Shown here in pieces: positions 61,011 to 64,000 of a DNA stretch of 64,000 nt. Position 1 is the first letter of the stretch. The number at the start of each line of letters is the position of its first letter. Made by a program: the position numbers and the translations under genes. The notes under the pieces are model-generated. The model was not told the DNA's origin and ran no database searches. It saw nothing but the letters and a program-made list of their open reading frames with translations. Origin of the DNA: Arctopsyche grandis (taxonomy: Eukaryota; Arthropoda; Insecta; Trichoptera; Hydropsychidae); NCBI RefSeq assembly GCF_051622035.1, contig NC_135360.1, positions 8,732,001 through 8,796,000 on the forward strand, read 5' to 3'.

Positions 61011-61635
61011 CAGTGGTTCTTAACAGAAAAATCCTCGAAATACTGAAAATAGGATTCTTTCGGTTCATAAATAAAAACAAAAAATATGCTGCAAAGAACT
61101 TACCGAACGAACTACAGGGCAAGATGCTTTTGATTGTATTTCTTCATGTTTAGAAAAATTTAAAATATCAAGTGATTTGTGTAGGAATTTTGGAAAGTTG
61201 AAAGTTTGAAAAGTTGTATGGAAGAATTTTGGATTTTTATCCAAGAGGAATATCCAGTTCTCTACGTGAGAGCACTGAAAATTTTGTTGCAGCTTTCAAC
61301 ATTTTCTCCGATTTCTCAACAATAACTAAAAAATGAGAAAGAATATTCAACCTAATATTTCTGAAGTCTGCAAAATCCGACAAGATCAGGTATCACACTA
61401 ATTGGTTTTTACATCAAATAAATTCCATTTTGTTAAAGGTAATTTTAGTTGCGGTTTTTTTCCGTATATGTATGTATATTTTATTTAATTATTTTCTTCT
61501 TTAACTGCTATGTAATTTGTTTAATTTGAAATAAAAATTATGTCCGCATTTTTTTAACCGTTTAATTTTGGTGCACAGCCATATTTTCTCGTGGTCAAAA
61601 GTGCACCGTGACATAGAAAAGGCTAAAAACCACTG
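61011..61635 (+). mobile_element. hAT element remnant with CAGTGGTTCTTAAC ends
   Basis: The tips CAGTGGTTCTTAAC and CAGTGGTTTTTAGCC (right end reversed) flank 625 bp. ACTTATAA and ACCTATAA form an 8-bp duplication with one change. On the + strand near 61230-61300, broken frames read FWIFIQEEYPVLYVRALKIL, resembling the dimerisation region of hAT transposases. The element sits in the right-hand target duplication of the preceding hAT copy. Confidence 0.8.
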
Positions 61636-61670
61636 ACCTATAATAATGTAGTTAGATATATAAATAACCC

Positions 61671-62093
61671 ATTTATCTGGTAGTCTGCGCTCATCATTGT
61701 TTTCATGATTGATTGTGATTTATGAGTGGAATTTTGATTTACTCTCTTCTATTTGAGCCTCACAGGGATGTTTTGTATTTGCAGTTGGTTCTTATTTATT
61801 GGAACTGGCTGTATCTAGGTGCAAGGCATTCCTTATGTTATATTTTATATTTGATATTTTTACGTTATTTGCTATTATAATTGCTATTGTTTTTTATGAT
61901 TATGTATAAATGTATTTTTTTCTGTATATATACATACATACATACATATGTTTATATTTATTTTTCTTTCTCTTTTTTTCTTTTATAAAACATTCCCTTC
62001 TTTGTTGTTTTCTTATAATTTGTAATTATTATTATTATCCGCTATTATATAACTTATTATTTTTATGATTGTGCTAAATGTGTTGTTTGTGTA

Positions 62094-62125
<32 letters not shown>

Positions 62126-62435
62126 ATATTAGCCAAAGTGACATTACAGAGATCTCCAACGCGTCACTGTGGCCGGTCATTCAGTAAAAATAACATCATA
62201 ACAGTAATAATAACTTATAAAAATAACAATATTGACACAACATCATTAAAATCATAAAATCATAAAAAAAAAACATAGATAAAGTAATAACAATCATTCA
62301 TATTTAATAGGCAAAATCAACCACTGGCATTCCTCAACAACCACTCAACCAGATTAGTATATTTTATATTGAAGAGGTCAATTTCACCAGAAATCCGGTT
62401 GAGCAGATATATAGCCCTAGATATAGGAGCCGTTG

Positions 62436-62481
<46 letters not shown>

Positions 62482-62610
62482 TTGTTTTTGTTATGTCTAA
62501 TTTCTTTAGTTATTATTTTGTTTCTTTTCTTTTCTGTTATATTTTTGACCATTGTGGCGCATTAGGAATTCCTGTAATGCTACAATGGTCCAAACTTTAA
62601 ATAAATAAAT
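61671..62610 (+). mobile_element. LINE 3' end, second copy of the 21705 family, with a nested LINE fragment
   Basis: Similar to 23790-24250: CTGGTAGTCTGCGCTCATCA, TTTGTATTTGCAGTTGGTTC, the TTATTATTATCCGCTATTAT block and the terminal hairpin at 62547-62590. The copy is interrupted at about 62100-62478 by a - strand Jockey-like LINE 3' fragment plus a (TA)n tract. Confidence 0.75.
62100..62435 (-). repeat. Nested Jockey-like LINE 3' UTR fragment
   Basis: A (TTTA)n tail lies at the low-coordinate side, with a hairpin at 62133-62172. The body resembles 34240-34510 and is continuous through GCAGATATATAGCCCTAGAT, where the 34-kb copy carries an insertion. It is truncated at a (TA)n tract (62437-62478). 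Confidence 0.7.
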
Positions 62611-64000
62611 CACTAGACGGTGAATATGCTAACATGAAAAAAAATAAAAATAAAAAGATATATAAACATCTATTAGGAAATACAAAATGGAAAAGACAAA
62701 CAAACATATTGTATCAGTGAGAGACTCTGTATCAAAAGACATTGTAACTGGAATCTATAAGTAAAATAAACTCGTTTAACTTTGTTTTAATATGTTTAAG
62801 TATTCACTAGCTTTCAAAACTAAAACTTTGACTATCGTCAATATATAAAATATGACATTTTATGTTTTGTGTTTGAAAACAAGTGTTTTGAATTTTGAAA
62901 GATATTTACAAAAAATAAGTGAAAATATTTAAACCTTTACGTATAATACAAAAGCAGAAGTATGTACATATGTACATATAATGCAATATGCACAAAATAT
63001 AATTTGTTAACGCTATACATTATTTTCTATAGATGTCACTAATTTTCAAGCTAAATTCTTCAGAAGACAACGAATAATGTATGTATGTATCATCAGTGAT
63101 GATACATTACACTTAATCAGCAGAGAAAAACTCTTTTATGAACACTTCCTATTACATATATCGAATAGGTATCATTTTTTCAATCTAAGTAACGAAAACT
63201 ATTCAATTTTAATGTATTATTACAACTTTATTGTATTACATTTATGTACTTTTTTATAGTTTCAATATCTTGATTACGATATCGATAACAACTGATCGAA
63301 CAAAATACTCAACTTTCAGACAAACAATCACTGTCGAATTGTATGATTTAGTACGAACAAATCATGGGAACCGCCCCGCATGGGAAGTCGATTCTACCGC
63401 AGTATCACACCCTCCCCTAAATGAACACTACATATGTATGTACATAGGTAAAATGCAATTTTTTTTCAATCGGCGCAAACATGCGGGTACATACCTATCA
63501 TCATGAGAACAATTACTTTGGGAAAAATTTTAAATCATATTTTAATTATTGAATGGAATCAAGACGACTTTTCTTACTAGTACATATTGTAAGCTTAAGC
63601 ATACGAACGCCATATTGGAAGACCACTTTCTTATTTTCTGTGGTTTGATAGCTTTTTTATGGTTCAATATGTTCAGCCATTCAGCGGGTATAACCGTGGT
63701 TTTTATGAGTCATTTGGGTAGTTAGAACTCCCGCATGCTCTCATAACCGGAGGTCGCTATTTGAGAAGATAATACATATTTTTTGATTACTCGTACTTCA
63801 GCTTCATTGGACGAATTCCGACAGTGTGGAAACTGTGCGCCGCTCATTTTAATATTATTTTATTATTTATTACTATATTTTCAGCTACCTGATATCGACT
63901 GTTCCCATTGAATTCATCCTAGAGAGATTAACTTTTAAAAAGGCGATTTCGGAATATTAGTAAATTCAGTTTAATATATTTTTAATGATTAAATGTATAT
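62611..64000. other. No gene recognised at the right edge
   Basis: AT-rich, with a less biased part at 63340-63430 and 63640-63850. Short open frames have no family similarity. The window ends without a recognised feature. Confidence 0.3.

Overview
This is insect nuclear DNA. It is AT-rich and intron-rich, and it carries juvenile-hormone-binding/takeout-family genes, which are known from insects. I cannot fix the order from the sequence alone. There are no bacterial operons, true tRNA or rRNA genes, or CRISPR arrays. Six protein genes can be assembled exon by exon. Every one closes with a total CDS length divisible by three and with consistent splice phases.

Layout: 1-5.8 kb is transposon sequence, a nearly full-length endonuclease-reverse transcriptase LINE flanked by palindromic DNA elements. 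From 7.2 to 15.9 kb, plus a distal first exon at 29.5 kb, lies a cluster of four JHBP/takeout paralogues. Three are head to tail on the + strand (7231-9625, 10915-12775, 13056-14207). A fourth is convergent on the - strand (14961-29564), and its inferred first intron of 13.6 kb is filled with transposons. The four share exon phases and even exon lengths (134 and 150 nt exons in all four), so they arose by local duplication. Their products are predicted small secreted carriers of hydrophobic ligands.

From 29.6 to 45.5 kb I recognise no host gene, only hAT-like elements, LINE 3' ends, SINEs, a (TA)n tract and low-complexity AT-rich sequence. From 45.6 to 56.0 kb an 11-exon major facilitator gene resembling SLC18B1 runs on the + strand. 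It meets a 7-exon mitochondrial AAA ATPase gene (BCS1) tail to tail, on the - strand at 56.4-59.4 kb. The last 4.6 kb again holds hAT elements and nested LINE 3' ends.

The most informative content beyond the genes is the transposon stratigraphy. I could define many elements by matched terminal inverted repeats plus exact target-site duplications (TSDs): 3 bp TAA, TTAA, 8 bp and 9 bp. These include a CACTG-ended element with arms of about 500 bp sitting in a LINE reading frame, a long-arm palindromic family with 9-bp duplications, several hAT-in-hAT nestings, a piggyBac-like MITE in a BCS1 intron, and a Harbinger-like MITE whose empty site also occurs in the window. The 3' ends of several LINEs and SINEs share a terminal hairpin whose stem changes between families while base pairing is kept. 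I saw no sign of a novel defence or biosynthetic system.
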